A stretch of 6,993 bases of DNA from JAUWKC01 sp035529895 (GCA_035529895.1 DATKVV010000072.1:1-6993), one strand, 5' to 3'. Positions 1 through 5,805 are shown, counted from the first letter of the stretch. Notes: generated from the sequence alone by a model not told the origin. Numbers and translations: made by a program.

Positions 1-152
1 AGCCGTTGCAGGAGTCCCTAGCCCAGTAGTTGCATTATTTCCTTGACCAACTGCTCCATAGCCTACAGGTCGCCGTCAACCAATTCGAGTTCTTCGCTAA
101 AAGCCTCTTCCAATTGGTCGAGAATTCTGGTATCCATACTCGTGCCCTTCAT
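1..152 (-). pseudogene. N-terminal piece of a decayed transposase-like gene (possibly ISKra4 family), runs off the left edge
   Basis: Reading leftwards from an ATG at 152, the frame gives 29 residues beginning MKGTSMDTRILDQLEEAF, then TAG (63-65), 14 more residues (AMEQLVKEIMQLLG), another TAG (18-20), and GLLQR up to the window edge. The frame continues sensibly through both stops as amphipathic helical sequence, and each TAG is one C-to-T change from CAG (Gln). This suggests a gene that has decayed rather than a short real peptide. A good ribosome site, AAGGA (161-165), lies 8 bases before the ATG; a second in-frame ATG is at 137. The acidic helical N-terminus with LLGxGLLQRL resembles ISKra4-type transposases as I remember them, but the zinc-finger and DDE parts lie outside the window, so the family is a guess. 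Recoding of TAG is unlikely because two other genes here, the CBS protein and the small membrane protein, end in TAG. Confidence 0.45.
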
Positions 153-219
153 TTGTAGGTTCCTTAATTGAAGAGTTTTTCTTTTTTCCTGCATGAAGGG
201 CAATTTCCGTACCTACAAA
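143..219 (-). promoter_or_regulatory. Self-complementary leader that can mask the start codon of the broken transposase gene
   Basis: Two perfect inverted repeats share one target. TGCCCTTCAT (143-152), which covers the start codon and first codons on the minus strand, is complementary to ATGAAGGGCA at 193-202 (10 bp). The adjoining TTTGTAGGT (152-160), which lies between the ribosome site and the ATG, is complementary to ACCTACAAA at 211-219 (9 bp). In a minus-strand transcript the two upstream arms come in swapped order, so the pairings cross as in a pseudoknot or act as alternatives. Sequestration of transposase start signals by upstream RNA is a known way for insertion sequences to limit expression. 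That this leader does so is an inference. An alternative is a scrambled remnant of local duplication. Confidence 0.4.
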
Positions 220-381
220 CCTGACGGGCACCCTGTATACCGTGTGTACCGGCCCGCGCTTATTCCGTCAGTTTTGATGGCTGACGAGTGGAAAAGAAAG
301 GCAGAAAGTTGGAGCGGAAAGCCAAGAAGCATAATAAAAGACTCGAAATCGGGCCTCACAAAGGTTTTTTTGACATTTTTG

Positions 382-409
382 TTGACAGGTCGGCGCAGAA
401 CGAGAGAAT
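382..409 (+). promoter_or_regulatory. Candidate sigma-70 promoter for the CBS-domain gene
   Basis: A perfect -35 hexamer TTGACA (382-387) is followed after 16 bases by GAGAAT (404-409), which matches the -10 consensus at four of six positions. A second perfect TTGACA sits 12 bases upstream (370-375) but has no good -10 partner. Transcription from here would leave a leader of roughly 110 bases before the start at 528. This is assigned by eye only. Confidence 0.35.
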
Positions 410-514
410 GGGGGCGAGTGATACGGGGGCAAACACTCTGGCAGGTAGAGAAACGACAAAAGATTAGTTATTATTGGTGCATGGTTAAATGGTAAGGCAC
501 TTTGCCGGTAGGCG

Positions 515-522
515 AAGGGAGG
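515..522 (+). promoter_or_regulatory. Ribosome binding site that sets the CBS-gene start
   Basis: AAGGGAGG lies 5 bases before the ATG at 528, a strong Shine-Dalgarno match. It favours 528 over the upstream in-frame ATG at 489, which has no such site and would add 13 residues without family resemblance. Confidence 0.8.
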
Positions 523-527
523 TCGAG

Positions 528-926
528 ATGGTAAAAGCAAAAGACATTATGACGAAAGAGGTGGTGAGCCTAAGGAGGAATACGCCGATAGAAGAAGCGT
601 TAGAGATTATGCTGGCAAATGAGATTGCGGGCATGCCGGTGGTGGAGAAAGATATGACGCTGGTGGGGATTATTACGGAGAAGGATTTGCTTGCACTGTT
701 CTATGGTGCGCAGGATGTCAAGGGCAAGAAGGTTGAAGATTATATGACACAGCCAGCCGTACACTTTGAGGAGGATGAGAGCCTGGCGGAGATATGTAAG
801 TGCCTGATTGACGTGACTTTCAGACGCGTACCGGTGACAAGAGAAGGGAAGGTGGTGGGGATTGTGAGCAGGCCGGACGTGCTAAGATGTATTCTGGAGC
901 GGGCGGGGCGCAAGGTAAAAGTATAG
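528..926 (+). CDS. Stand-alone tandem CBS-domain protein (putative adenine-nucleotide sensor)
   Basis: The 132-residue protein is almost entirely two CBS motifs forming one Bateman module. CBS1 covers about residues 1-60 (DIMTKEVVSL, then GMPVVE, then GIITEKDLL) and CBS2 about 66-128 (DYMTQPAVHF, then RRVPVTREGKVVGIVSRPDVLRCI). Each repeat ends in the typical G-h-h-[ST]-x-x-D pattern (Asp53, Asp117), whose Asp often contacts the ribose of AMP, ATP or similar ligands in this fold. There is no catalytic, transporter or DNA-binding domain, so it probably acts in the cytoplasm by binding a nucleotide and a partner protein. The partner is unknown and cannot be read from the context: the gene stands alone on the plus strand, converging on the heme operon. 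The stop is TAG. Family assignment is secure; specific function is not. Confidence 0.92.
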   Translation: MVKAKDIMTKEVVSLRRNTPIEEALEIMLANEIAGMPVVEKDMTLVGIITEKDLLALFYGAQDVKGKKVEDYMTQPAVHFEEDESLAEICKCLIDVTFRRVPVTREGKVVGIVSRPDVLRCILERAGRKVKV

Positions 927-1008
927 GGCAGGGTGATTTGCGACTGAGGATTCACGATTTGGGGGCGGTTCTTCGGCCGCGCTCACGATGCCGGCACAAT
1001 GGCGCGGA

Positions 1009-1047
1009 GCCGACAGGTTAATGAGCAGATAACTGATGTGAGTCGGC
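1009..1047. repeat. Inverted repeat between two convergent genes
   Basis: GCCGAC (1009-1014) and GTCGGC (1042-1047) are perfect 6-bp arms around a 27-base loop. Nearby, GGCGCGGAGC (1001-1010) and GGTGCGGAGC (1051-1060) form a near-perfect direct repeat. The 197-base gap (927-1123) separates convergent genes, so a terminator is expected somewhere in it, but no stem followed by a T-run is visible on either strand. A weak structural observation. Confidence 0.25.
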
Positions 1048-1123
1048 GCAGGTGCGGAGCAAGCAGACTAACGGCTGAGAACGGATGCTTGGTGCCGGAT
1101 GTTAGATGAACAGAGCGACCGGG

Positions 1124-1417
1124 TCAGGTTGGGATCCAGATTTTCTTTGCGCGGATGAGCTCGATTTTGGCCGGCAGCATCAGGGGGGTGGCGGTCTTGC
1201 AATAAAAGACGAGGCCCTTATAGCCCAGCAGGTATTGGTAGCTGGTAGAAAAGAAACCTCCCTCGTAATATACGACGAGGGGATTTTGGCTTCTGCTAAG
1301 GATGGTTTCGAAATCGGCGGACTCGACCCTGATAATGGCGCCGGAAGCCTTGATTGCGCGTGCGATTTCCTCGGTGGCCCCGCCGGCCACTGCTGCCGCT
1401 ATTGCTCCGTTTGTCAT
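1124..1417 (-). CDS. Small conserved-looking protein of unknown function
   Basis: A 97-residue protein starting MTNGAIAAAV, with an Ala-rich helical N-terminus (residues 1-25), a middle strand region (AIIRVES, then PLVVYYEGGFF), and a C-terminal part containing YQYLLGYKGLVFY, LPAKIELI and AKKIWIP. There is no signal peptide, membrane helix or catalytic motif I recognise. The pattern of a YKGL core followed by a closing KKIWIP feels like a recurring family of small uncharacterised bacterial proteins, but I cannot name a domain. The start is well supported by GGGAGGT six bases upstream, and the stop is TGA. It is the last of five codirectional genes, 54 bases behind a small membrane protein, so it may be cotranscribed with the heme genes. 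It could equally be an unrelated passenger. Confidence 0.75.
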   Translation of the reverse strand: MTNGAIAAAVAGGATEEIARAIKASGAIIRVESADFETILSRSQNPLVVYYEGGFFSTSYQYLLGYKGLVFYCKTATPLMLPAKIELIRAKKIWIPT

Positions 1418-1421
1418 ATTA

Positions 1422-1430
1422 CGACCTCCC
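1422..1430 (-). promoter_or_regulatory. Strong ribosome binding site of the 97-residue protein
   Basis: The minus strand reads GGGAGGTCG six to seven bases before the ATG at 1417. The same nine bases precede the CBS-domain gene (517-525), which makes these the two strongest translation starts in the window. Confidence 0.75.
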
Positions 1431-1471
1431 TATTTTAGAAAATCCGGTCTTCCAGAGCCTGCCATGTAAGA

Positions 1472-1798
1472 CTATGTCTGTGCACGATAAAAGCCCAAAA
1501 GCAGCAGGGACAAGAACAGATTAATGCCCATCGCCACGTAGCCGGACCCGTAGAAAACACGGTTTCCATGTGACATGCGCTTCGGCCCGAACGAGCAACG
1601 TACACCCTGCCGGATAACAGACAGTTTTGCCTTCAGAAACATGGAGAATCCTGCCGCCCACAACATCACCACGATGAGTATGTAATGTGTGGGCGATCTC
1701 GAGAAAAGCAAAGTCGCAAGTGAGCAGACAAGGACAATACCCGCCGGTGCTAAGCCACTGAAAAAACCAACATTTATAATGAGTTCACCTCGTCTCAT
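1472..1798 (-). CDS. Small integral membrane protein of unknown function (three predicted helices)
   Basis: The 108-residue protein shows three hydrophobic segments, roughly residues 11-33 (GFFSGLAPAGIVLVCSLATL onward), 38-56 and 82-104. A positively charged loop lies between helices two and three (KAKLSVIRQGVR, then GPKRMSHGNR). No family, heme ligand pattern or transporter motif is recognised. The ATG at 1798 is preceded by a modest AGGG about nine bases upstream. A better AGGTG lies inside the frame just before an ATT codon, so a start a few residues later is possible. The gene follows hemB by 97 bases and precedes the 97-residue protein by 54 bases, all in one direction. This suggests an operon tail, but a link to heme or electron transport is only an inference. 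The stop is TAG. Confidence 0.65.
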   Translation of the reverse strand: MRRGELIINVGFFSGLAPAGIVLVCSLATLLFSRSPTHYILIVVMLWAAGFSMFLKAKLSVIRQGVRCSFGPKRMSHGNRVFYGSGYVAMGINLFLSLLLLGFYRAQT

Positions 1799-1895
1799 GC
1801 CGCCGCGCCCTAATTACATCCTTATGGCGGATTCGACTGGAAACACTCTACTCTTCGCATGTCCATTTTCCCGGTATGCCTTTTCACGTTGCTCT

Positions 1896-2885
1896 TTACA
1901 TTTTCTTCGCTGCCTCCTTCGCGAAGTAGGTGATTACTATATCTGCTCCTGCGCGTTTAATGGCGGCCAGCGTTTCCAGCATAGCGGCGTCTTTATCCAA
2001 AAGGCCGGCATTAGCGGCGGAGTTAAGCATCATATATTCGCCGGAGACGTTGTAGGCGGCGAGTGGACAATCGAAACGCCGGCTGGCGCGGTAGATAATG
2101 TCCAGGTAAGGCAGAGCGGGCTTTACCATTATGATGTCGGCGCCCTCTTCGATGTCGAGTGCGATTTCGGCGAGGGCCTGGCGTGCGTCGGCGGGGTCCA
2201 TCTGGTAGGTTTTCCGGTCGGCGAGGACAGAGCCGGCAAAGTCGGCAGATGGGGCCGATTCGGCGGCGTCGCGGAATGGACCGTAAAAGGCGGAGGCGAA
2301 TTTGGCGGCGTAGGACATGATCGCGACGTCGTGGAAGCCGTTCTCTTCGAGGGCTTCGCGGATATAGCGGACACGGCCATCCATCATGTCACTTGGCGCT
2401 ACGATGTCGGCGCCGGCCTGGGCGTGGCAGAGCGCCATCCTGGCGAGGAGGCGGCAGGTCGCGTCGTTGTCGATTTTGCCGTTCTTTATGACGCCGCAGT
2501 GGCCGTGACTGGTGTATTCACAGAGGCAAACGTCGGTAATGACTAATAGGTCGGGGACGGCTTTCTTGATTTCTTTTACGGCACGCTGGACGACGCCGGT
2601 TTCGGACCAGGCCTCTGAGCCTTTTTCGTCCTTTTTGGCGGGCAGGCCGAAGAGCAGGACGGCGGGGATACCCAAGGCAGCAACTTCGGTTGCCTCGGCG
2701 GCGATGGTGTCGGGGGAGAAGTGGAAGCAGTCGGTCATCGAGGCGATGGCCTGTTTGAGAGCTTCGCCTTCGCGGACGAAAAGAGGATAGACGAGGTCAT
2801 TTACACTGAGCGAGGTTTCGCGGACGAGGCGGCGCATGCTCTCGCTGGTTCGTAGCCTCCGCATTCTAATTTTGGGAAAAGCCAT
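1896..2885 (-). CDS. hemB: Porphobilinogen synthase (delta-aminolevulinic acid dehydratase), zinc type
   Basis: This enzyme condenses two 5-aminolevulinate molecules to porphobilinogen, the first step common to all tetrapyrroles, in the cytoplasm. The 329-residue length is typical. Visible landmarks are the three-cysteine zinc site in DVCLCEYTSHGHC (Cys120, Cys122, Cys130), the conserved DMMDGRV stretch (167-173), Lys195 in YAAKFASAFYGPFR, and the Schiff-base lysine Lys254 in IIMVKPALPYLDI, followed by YNVSGEY (278-284). The cysteine site marks a zinc-dependent rather than purely magnesium-dependent enzyme. The frame is open back to 3026 inside ahbC, but the ATG at 2885 begins the usual MAFPKIRMRRLR N-terminus and has GAGGG (2894-2898) 8 bases upstream, so it is the better start. 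The gene lies 92 bases behind ahbC and probably shares its transcript, with a possible promoter of its own in the gap. Confidence 0.97.
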   Translation of the reverse strand: MAFPKIRMRRLRTSESMRRLVRETSLSVNDLVYPLFVREGEALKQAIASMTDCFHFSPDTIAAEATEVAALGIPAVLLFGLPAKKDEKGSEAWSETGVVQRAVKEIKKAVPDLLVITDVCLCEYTSHGHCGVIKNGKIDNDATCRLLARMALCHAQAGADIVAPSDMMDGRVRYIREALEENGFHDVAIMSYAAKFASAFYGPFRDAAESAPSADFAGSVLADRKTYQMDPADARQALAEIALDIEEGADIIMVKPALPYLDIIYRASRRFDCPLAAYNVSGEYMMLNSAANAGLLDKDAAMLETLAAIKRAGADIVITYFAKEAAKKM

Positions 2886-2930
2886 AACAAAGACCCTCGA
2901 AAAAATGCAAATATCAAAAGTACACAGGAA

Positions 2931-2959
2931 AGTATAAGCGGTCCTGCTGGGGAATTCCA
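2931..2959 (-). promoter_or_regulatory. Possible internal promoter in front of hemB
   Basis: In the ahbC-hemB gap the minus strand carries TATACT (2931-2936), five of six matches to the -10 consensus. It lies 17 bases downstream of TGGAAT (2954-2959), a poor -35 match. The predicted start would leave a leader of about 40 bases before the hemB ATG. It would let HemB be made independently of the upstream genes. Assigned by eye, low certainty. Confidence 0.25.
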
Positions 2960-2977
2960 CCCGTTCTTTCCCCCTTT

Positions 2978-4138
2978 TTAGCATTCCATCCTGGAGTTGC
3001 GGATTTCCTGGTCGGTGAGGTAGCAAGGCGGCTCATTGAGCCAGGATTTAGGGTCCGGGTCAGGGCCGAGGAAACGGTAGTTGCCCTTGCAGAGATCGAA
3101 CCATCGGCAGGTGAGGCAGCGGGGGTCGGCAAATGTGCTCTTGTTGCGCAGCTTGTTCAACACAGGCTCGGCCGAGTCCTGCCAGATATTTTCGAAGCTT
3201 TTTTCCTTCACATTGCCAAGCGAATAATTGAGCCAGAACTGGTCGGGGTGGACGGCGCCGTCCCATGTGACGCAGGCGATGTTCTGGCCCGTTTTATTTC
3301 CGCCGTTGGCAAGCAAAAGGTTTCTGGCATCTTCATAACCCCGGTGGTTCTCTTTTAACATTCTCAACAGAAGAAAGGGGCCGTCGGCGTGGTTTCCGAC
3401 GGTGAGGACTTCGTCGACGAGAGACTCTCGGGCAAAGTCAGCGGTCTTTTGTATTATGGTTTCGATGGTCTGGCGGGTCTGTTGGGGGGACAGCGTCTGG
3501 GCGTCAAGGTCTTTCGCGCGGCCGGTGCGAATCAAGTGGTAGAAGCAGATTCGGGTGACGCCCGACGATGCGGCAATATCAAAAATAGTGGGAACATGCA
3601 GGGCGTTGGCTTTCGTGATGGTGAAGCGCAGGCCTGTTTTGATGCCTGCTTTCTTGCACTTTTCGATACCTTTTAATGTTGCCTGGAAGCTGCCGGTGGT
3701 TTTTCTGAAATTGTCGTGGAACTGCTCAGGGCCGTCGAGTGAGATACCGGCGTAGCTGAGGCCGACTTCGGCGAGTCTGGCGGCGGTATGGGAATCGATT
3801 AAAGTGCCGTTGGTGGACAGGACAGTGCGGAGGCCTTGTCGTTTTGCTTCGGCCAGCAAGTCAAATATGTCGCTGCGCAACAGCGGTTCGCCGCCCGAGA
3901 AGAGAACGACGGGGCACTTGGCGTCGGCGAGGTCGGCGAGGAATTTGTCTGCCTGCGCGCTGGTCAATTCGCTGTCATGAGGGCGAGAATCGGAAGAGCT
4001 GTAACAGTGGACGCATTTGAGATTGCAGCGCGGCGTGCAATTGTAGACGACGACGGGACCGAGGGATTCTTCGTGCGAATATCGTAAGTAGTCGGATTCG
4101 CTGGCGAGGCCGGAATATAGCTTCGAGATATTTATCAT
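2978..4138 (-). CDS. ahbC: 12,18-didecarboxysiroheme deacetylase, radical SAM enzyme of siroheme-dependent heme synthesis
   Basis: AhbC removes the two acetate side chains of 12,18-didecarboxysiroheme to give iron-coproporphyrin III. The 386-residue protein has the radical SAM cluster motif CNLKC-VHC with Cys38, Cys42 and Cys45, then SGGEPLL (81-87) for SAM binding, LSTNG (107-111) and GISLDGP (131-137). A C-terminal cysteine region follows (Cys289, Cys341, Cys344, Cys350, Cys372), as in SPASM/twitch proteins that hold an auxiliary cluster. The stretches GPVVVYNCTPRC, VHPDQFWLNYSLGNV and CRWFDLCKGNYR match AhbC (NirJ-like) as I recall it, better than the heme-forming AhbD. Its place between cobA-hemD and hemB supports the role. 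The ATG overlaps the upstream stop as ATGA, so translation is probably coupled. A NirJ role in heme d1 synthesis is the main alternative, but no other d1 gene is present. Confidence 0.88.
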   Translation of the reverse strand: MINISKLYSGLASESDYLRYSHEESLGPVVVYNCTPRCNLKCVHCYSSSDSRPHDSELTSAQADKFLADLADAKCPVVLFSGGEPLLRSDIFDLLAEAKRQGLRTVLSTNGTLIDSHTAARLAEVGLSYAGISLDGPEQFHDNFRKTTGSFQATLKGIEKCKKAGIKTGLRFTITKANALHVPTIFDIAASSGVTRICFYHLIRTGRAKDLDAQTLSPQQTRQTIETIIQKTADFARESLVDEVLTVGNHADGPFLLLRMLKENHRGYEDARNLLLANGGNKTGQNIACVTWDGAVHPDQFWLNYSLGNVKEKSFENIWQDSAEPVLNKLRNKSTFADPRCLTCRWFDLCKGNYRFLGPDPDPKSWLNEPPCYLTDQEIRNSRMEC

Positions 4139-5658
4139 CCGCTCAACCCTTCCATAGCCGCAAGCAGCCCGTCAATCGTGTGCTCGGCGGCTTCTGCGTC
4201 GACGCGGACGCCAAGGGCTTTTAGTTCGGCTGAGGTGACAGGCCCGATAGAGGCGACTTTTGTGCTGCTTCCATTTATCACGTTGGAGGGGATTTGGTCG
4301 AAGAAGGCGCGGACGGCGGAAGGGCTGGCGAAGGTCAGCCAATAAATGGTGCCCGCGGCGATGTCCTGCTTTAGCTTTTCGCAGTCGCCTTTTACGGGCT
4401 GCGCGGCATACAAGGGGACATCATCAACCTGGACTTGTGCCTGCTCAAGAATTTGCGGGAGTTCCTTTGAAGCGGCCTCGGAGCGCAAGAGCAGTACCTT
4501 CCTGTCTCGTAGATTTGTGAAGGCGATTAACTGTTTTGCGAGGTCCCGGCCTGTAAAGGCGGCGGGGACGAAATCTGCTGTGATTCCGAATTCGCGGAGC
4601 TTGTCAGCGGTCTGCGGGCCGATGGCGGCGATTTTGGCGGAGGCAAAAACGCGGGCGTCTTTGCCAAGGCGCCGCACAACATCGAAAAAGATGCTTACGC
4701 CGTTGGCGCTGGTGAAGATGGTCCAATCGTATTCGGTGATTTTTGCGAGGGTCCGCAGAAACCTGTTCGTTTCGGTCAAAGGAATGATTTCTGTTGTTGG
4801 AAATTGCAGCGGGTTACCCCCCTGGCGGATAATTCGGGCAGCAAAATCCGCGTTGCCGCGGGTATCACGGGTTATGACGACGTTCTTGCCGAACAACGGT
4901 TTCTTCACGAACCAGTTGAATCTCGCGCCGGTATCGGCAGCGGGGCCGATAAGGATGACGGCGGGCGGCTCGATTTTTTCCTGTTTGCATTTTTCGGCTA
5001 TCTGGCGGAGCGGGGCTTTTGCCATTTTTTGGGTGGGTAACGTAGCGTCGGCGATTACCGCGGCTGGTGTATCCCGATCCATGCCCTTTTCTATAAGCTG
5101 GTCAGTGATAAATTCGAGGCTGGCGACGCCCATATAGAACGCTATGGTGCCGCTGAATCCGGCAAGGCAGGACCAGTCGATGTTGCTCTCGGATTTGTCA
5201 TCGGCTTCCCGGCCGGTAACGAAAACAACCTGTGAACTGTAATCCCTGTCGGTGAGCATGATGCCGGTGTAGGCGCCGGCGGCGACGGCTGCGGTGACGC
5301 CAGGGACGATTTCAAAATCAATGCCGGCGTCTGCCAGGACAGTCAGCTCTTCGGCGGCCCGGCCAAAGATGGTGGGGTCGCCTCCTTTCAGACGGACGAC
5401 CGTTTTGCCGGCAAGGGCCTTCTCGACAAGGAGCTTATTGATTTCGGCTTGGGTCGCGGAGGCAGGGCCGATTCTTTTGGGCACGTGGATAATCTCGGCG
5501 TCGGGCGAAGCGAATTTGAGCAAGGCGGGGTTAGCGAGCTTGTCGTAGATTATGCAGTCGGCGGTTTTTAACAGTTCGGCGCCTCGCACTGTAATTAAGT
5601 CGGCCTGGCCGGGGCCCGCGCCGACGAGATAGACTTTGCCTTTCTTAAGATTGGTCAT
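4135..5658 (-). CDS. cobA-hemD: Fused uroporphyrinogen-III C-methyltransferase / uroporphyrinogen-III synthase
   Basis: A two-domain, 507-residue enzyme. Residues about 8-245 are the SAM-dependent methyltransferase (CobA/SUMT), which methylates uroporphyrinogen III twice to precorrin-2. Its motifs are VGAGPGQADLIT (12-23), YDKLANP (38-44), RLKGGDPTIFGR (89-100) and EIVPGVTAA (116-124). Residues about 256-507 form the HemD domain, which cyclises hydroxymethylbilane: VVITRD (260-265), TIFTSANGV (313-321), IAAIGPQTA (343-351), LTFASPSAVRAFF (441-453) and IGPVTSAEL (471-479). The fusion is common in anaerobes that make heme or cobalamin by way of precorrin-2. The ATG at 5658 is chosen because MTNLKKGKVYLVGAGPG fits the family; its ribosome site is weak. 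A TTG at 5682 in the same frame would add eight residues but lies inside a hairpin. The gene is first in the operon. No cobalamin riboswitch is evident upstream. Confidence 0.95.
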   Translation of the reverse strand: MTNLKKGKVYLVGAGPGQADLITVRGAELLKTADCIIYDKLANPALLKFASPDAEIIHVPKRIGPASATQAEINKLLVEKALAGKTVVRLKGGDPTIFGRAAEELTVLADAGIDFEIVPGVTAAVAAGAYTGIMLTDRDYSSQVVFVTGREADDKSESNIDWSCLAGFSGTIAFYMGVASLEFITDQLIEKGMDRDTPAAVIADATLPTQKMAKAPLRQIAEKCKQEKIEPPAVILIGPAADTGARFNWFVKKPLFGKNVVITRDTRGNADFAARIIRQGGNPLQFPTTEIIPLTETNRFLRTLAKITEYDWTIFTSANGVSIFFDVVRRLGKDARVFASAKIAAIGPQTADKLREFGITADFVPAAFTGRDLAKQLIAFTNLRDRKVLLLRSEAASKELPQILEQAQVQVDDVPLYAAQPVKGDCEKLKQDIAAGTIYWLTFASPSAVRAFFDQIPSNVINGSSTKVASIGPVTSAELKALGVRVDAEAAEHTIDGLLAAMEGLSG

Positions 5659-5674
5659 ATTCTTTGGTTCGTAA

Positions 5675-5696
5675 GCCCCCAAATAAATTTGGGGGC
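5675..5696. promoter_or_regulatory. GC-rich hairpin just upstream of cobA-hemD
   Basis: GCCCCCAAA (5675-5683) pairs perfectly with TTTGGGGGC (5688-5696) around the four-base loop TAAA, a 9-bp stem. Neither side is followed by a T-run, so it is not a classical terminator. In the minus-strand transcript it ends 16 bases before the cobA-hemD ATG and contains the alternative TTG codon (5680-5682). It could modulate ribosome access or mRNA stability, or be one end of a small repeat element. The function is inferred, the structure is seen. Confidence 0.6.
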
Positions 5697-5706
5697 CAAA
5701 TATTCT

Positions 5707-5732
5707 TGAGATTCTTCGCTTCGCTCAGAATG
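5707..5732. repeat. Dispersed-repeat-like sequence with imperfect dyad symmetry
   Basis: The segment contains GATTCTTCGCTTCGCTCAGA and is framed by ATTCT and AGAAT arms, with an internal tandem TTCGC. I recall near-identical text (GAGCGAAGCGAAGAATCTC in the other direction) as a recurrent intergenic element in many environmental bacterial genomes. That is memory, not a search. Only one copy occurs in this window. It lies in the leader or promoter region of cobA-hemD. Confidence 0.4.
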
Positions 5733-5775
5733 GCGGCCCTCAGTTCTCTTCTGCAGAGCACCTTCTAATACGAAT

Positions 5776-5805
5776 AAGATAGCAAATGTAACTGGAAATT
5801 GCCAG
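5776..5805 (-). promoter_or_regulatory. Weak candidate promoter for the cobA-hemD operon, with an overlapping dyad
   Basis: On the minus strand, CTGGCA (5800-5805) is followed after 18 bases by TATCTT (5776-5781), a modest sigma-70-like pair. An inverted repeat, ACTGG (5791-5795) with CCAGT (5802-5806), overlaps the -35 and could be a small operator. The implied leader is about 110 bases and would include the dispersed-repeat-like element and the GC-rich hairpin. Low certainty. Confidence 0.22.

Larger units (their letters stand above)
220..527. other. Gene-poor stretch before the CBS-domain gene
   Basis: No frame here looks like a real protein. The longest plus-strand frame (193-495) has no ribosome site and a basic, Trp-rich composition with no family resemblance. 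The stretch contains a short hairpin (CGTCAG 266-271 with CTGACG 281-286, 9-base loop), an imperfect direct repeat around 234-251 (GTATACCG then TGTGTACCG), two TTGACA hexamers (370-375 and 382-387) and the leader of the CBS-domain gene. The part nearest 220 probably belongs to the remains of the insertion sequence. Confidence 0.5.

Noticed and set aside
1..152. Reassignment of TAG to glutamine in this genome
   Set aside because: The CBS-domain gene and the small membrane protein end in TAG at sensible positions, so decay of one gene is simpler.
193..495. A 100-codon plus-strand open frame before the CBS gene
   Set aside because: There is no ribosome site before its ATG or the internal ATG at 277, the composition is unnatural, and it starts inside the leader complement of the broken transposase.
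963..979. Terminator between the convergent genes (GCGG with CCGC)
   Set aside because: Only a 4-bp stem with no T-run on either side.
1689..2546. A 285-codon plus-strand open frame
   Set aside because: It lies antisense to hemB and the small membrane protein, has a Gly/Val-rich composition typical of a shadow of G+C-rich coding sequence, and has no ribosome site or family resemblance.
2886..3026. N-terminal extension of hemB into the end of ahbC
   Set aside because: The extra 47 residues do not match the family, while the ATG at 2885 has a good ribosome site and gives the usual length and N-terminus.
4346..5137. A 263-codon plus-strand open frame
   Set aside because: Antisense to cobA-hemD, which is unmistakable from its motifs; the composition is that of a shadow frame.
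5659..5682. TTG start for cobA-hemD
   Set aside because: It sits inside a stable hairpin, and the eight added residues fall outside the methyltransferase domain. It is kept only as an alternative.
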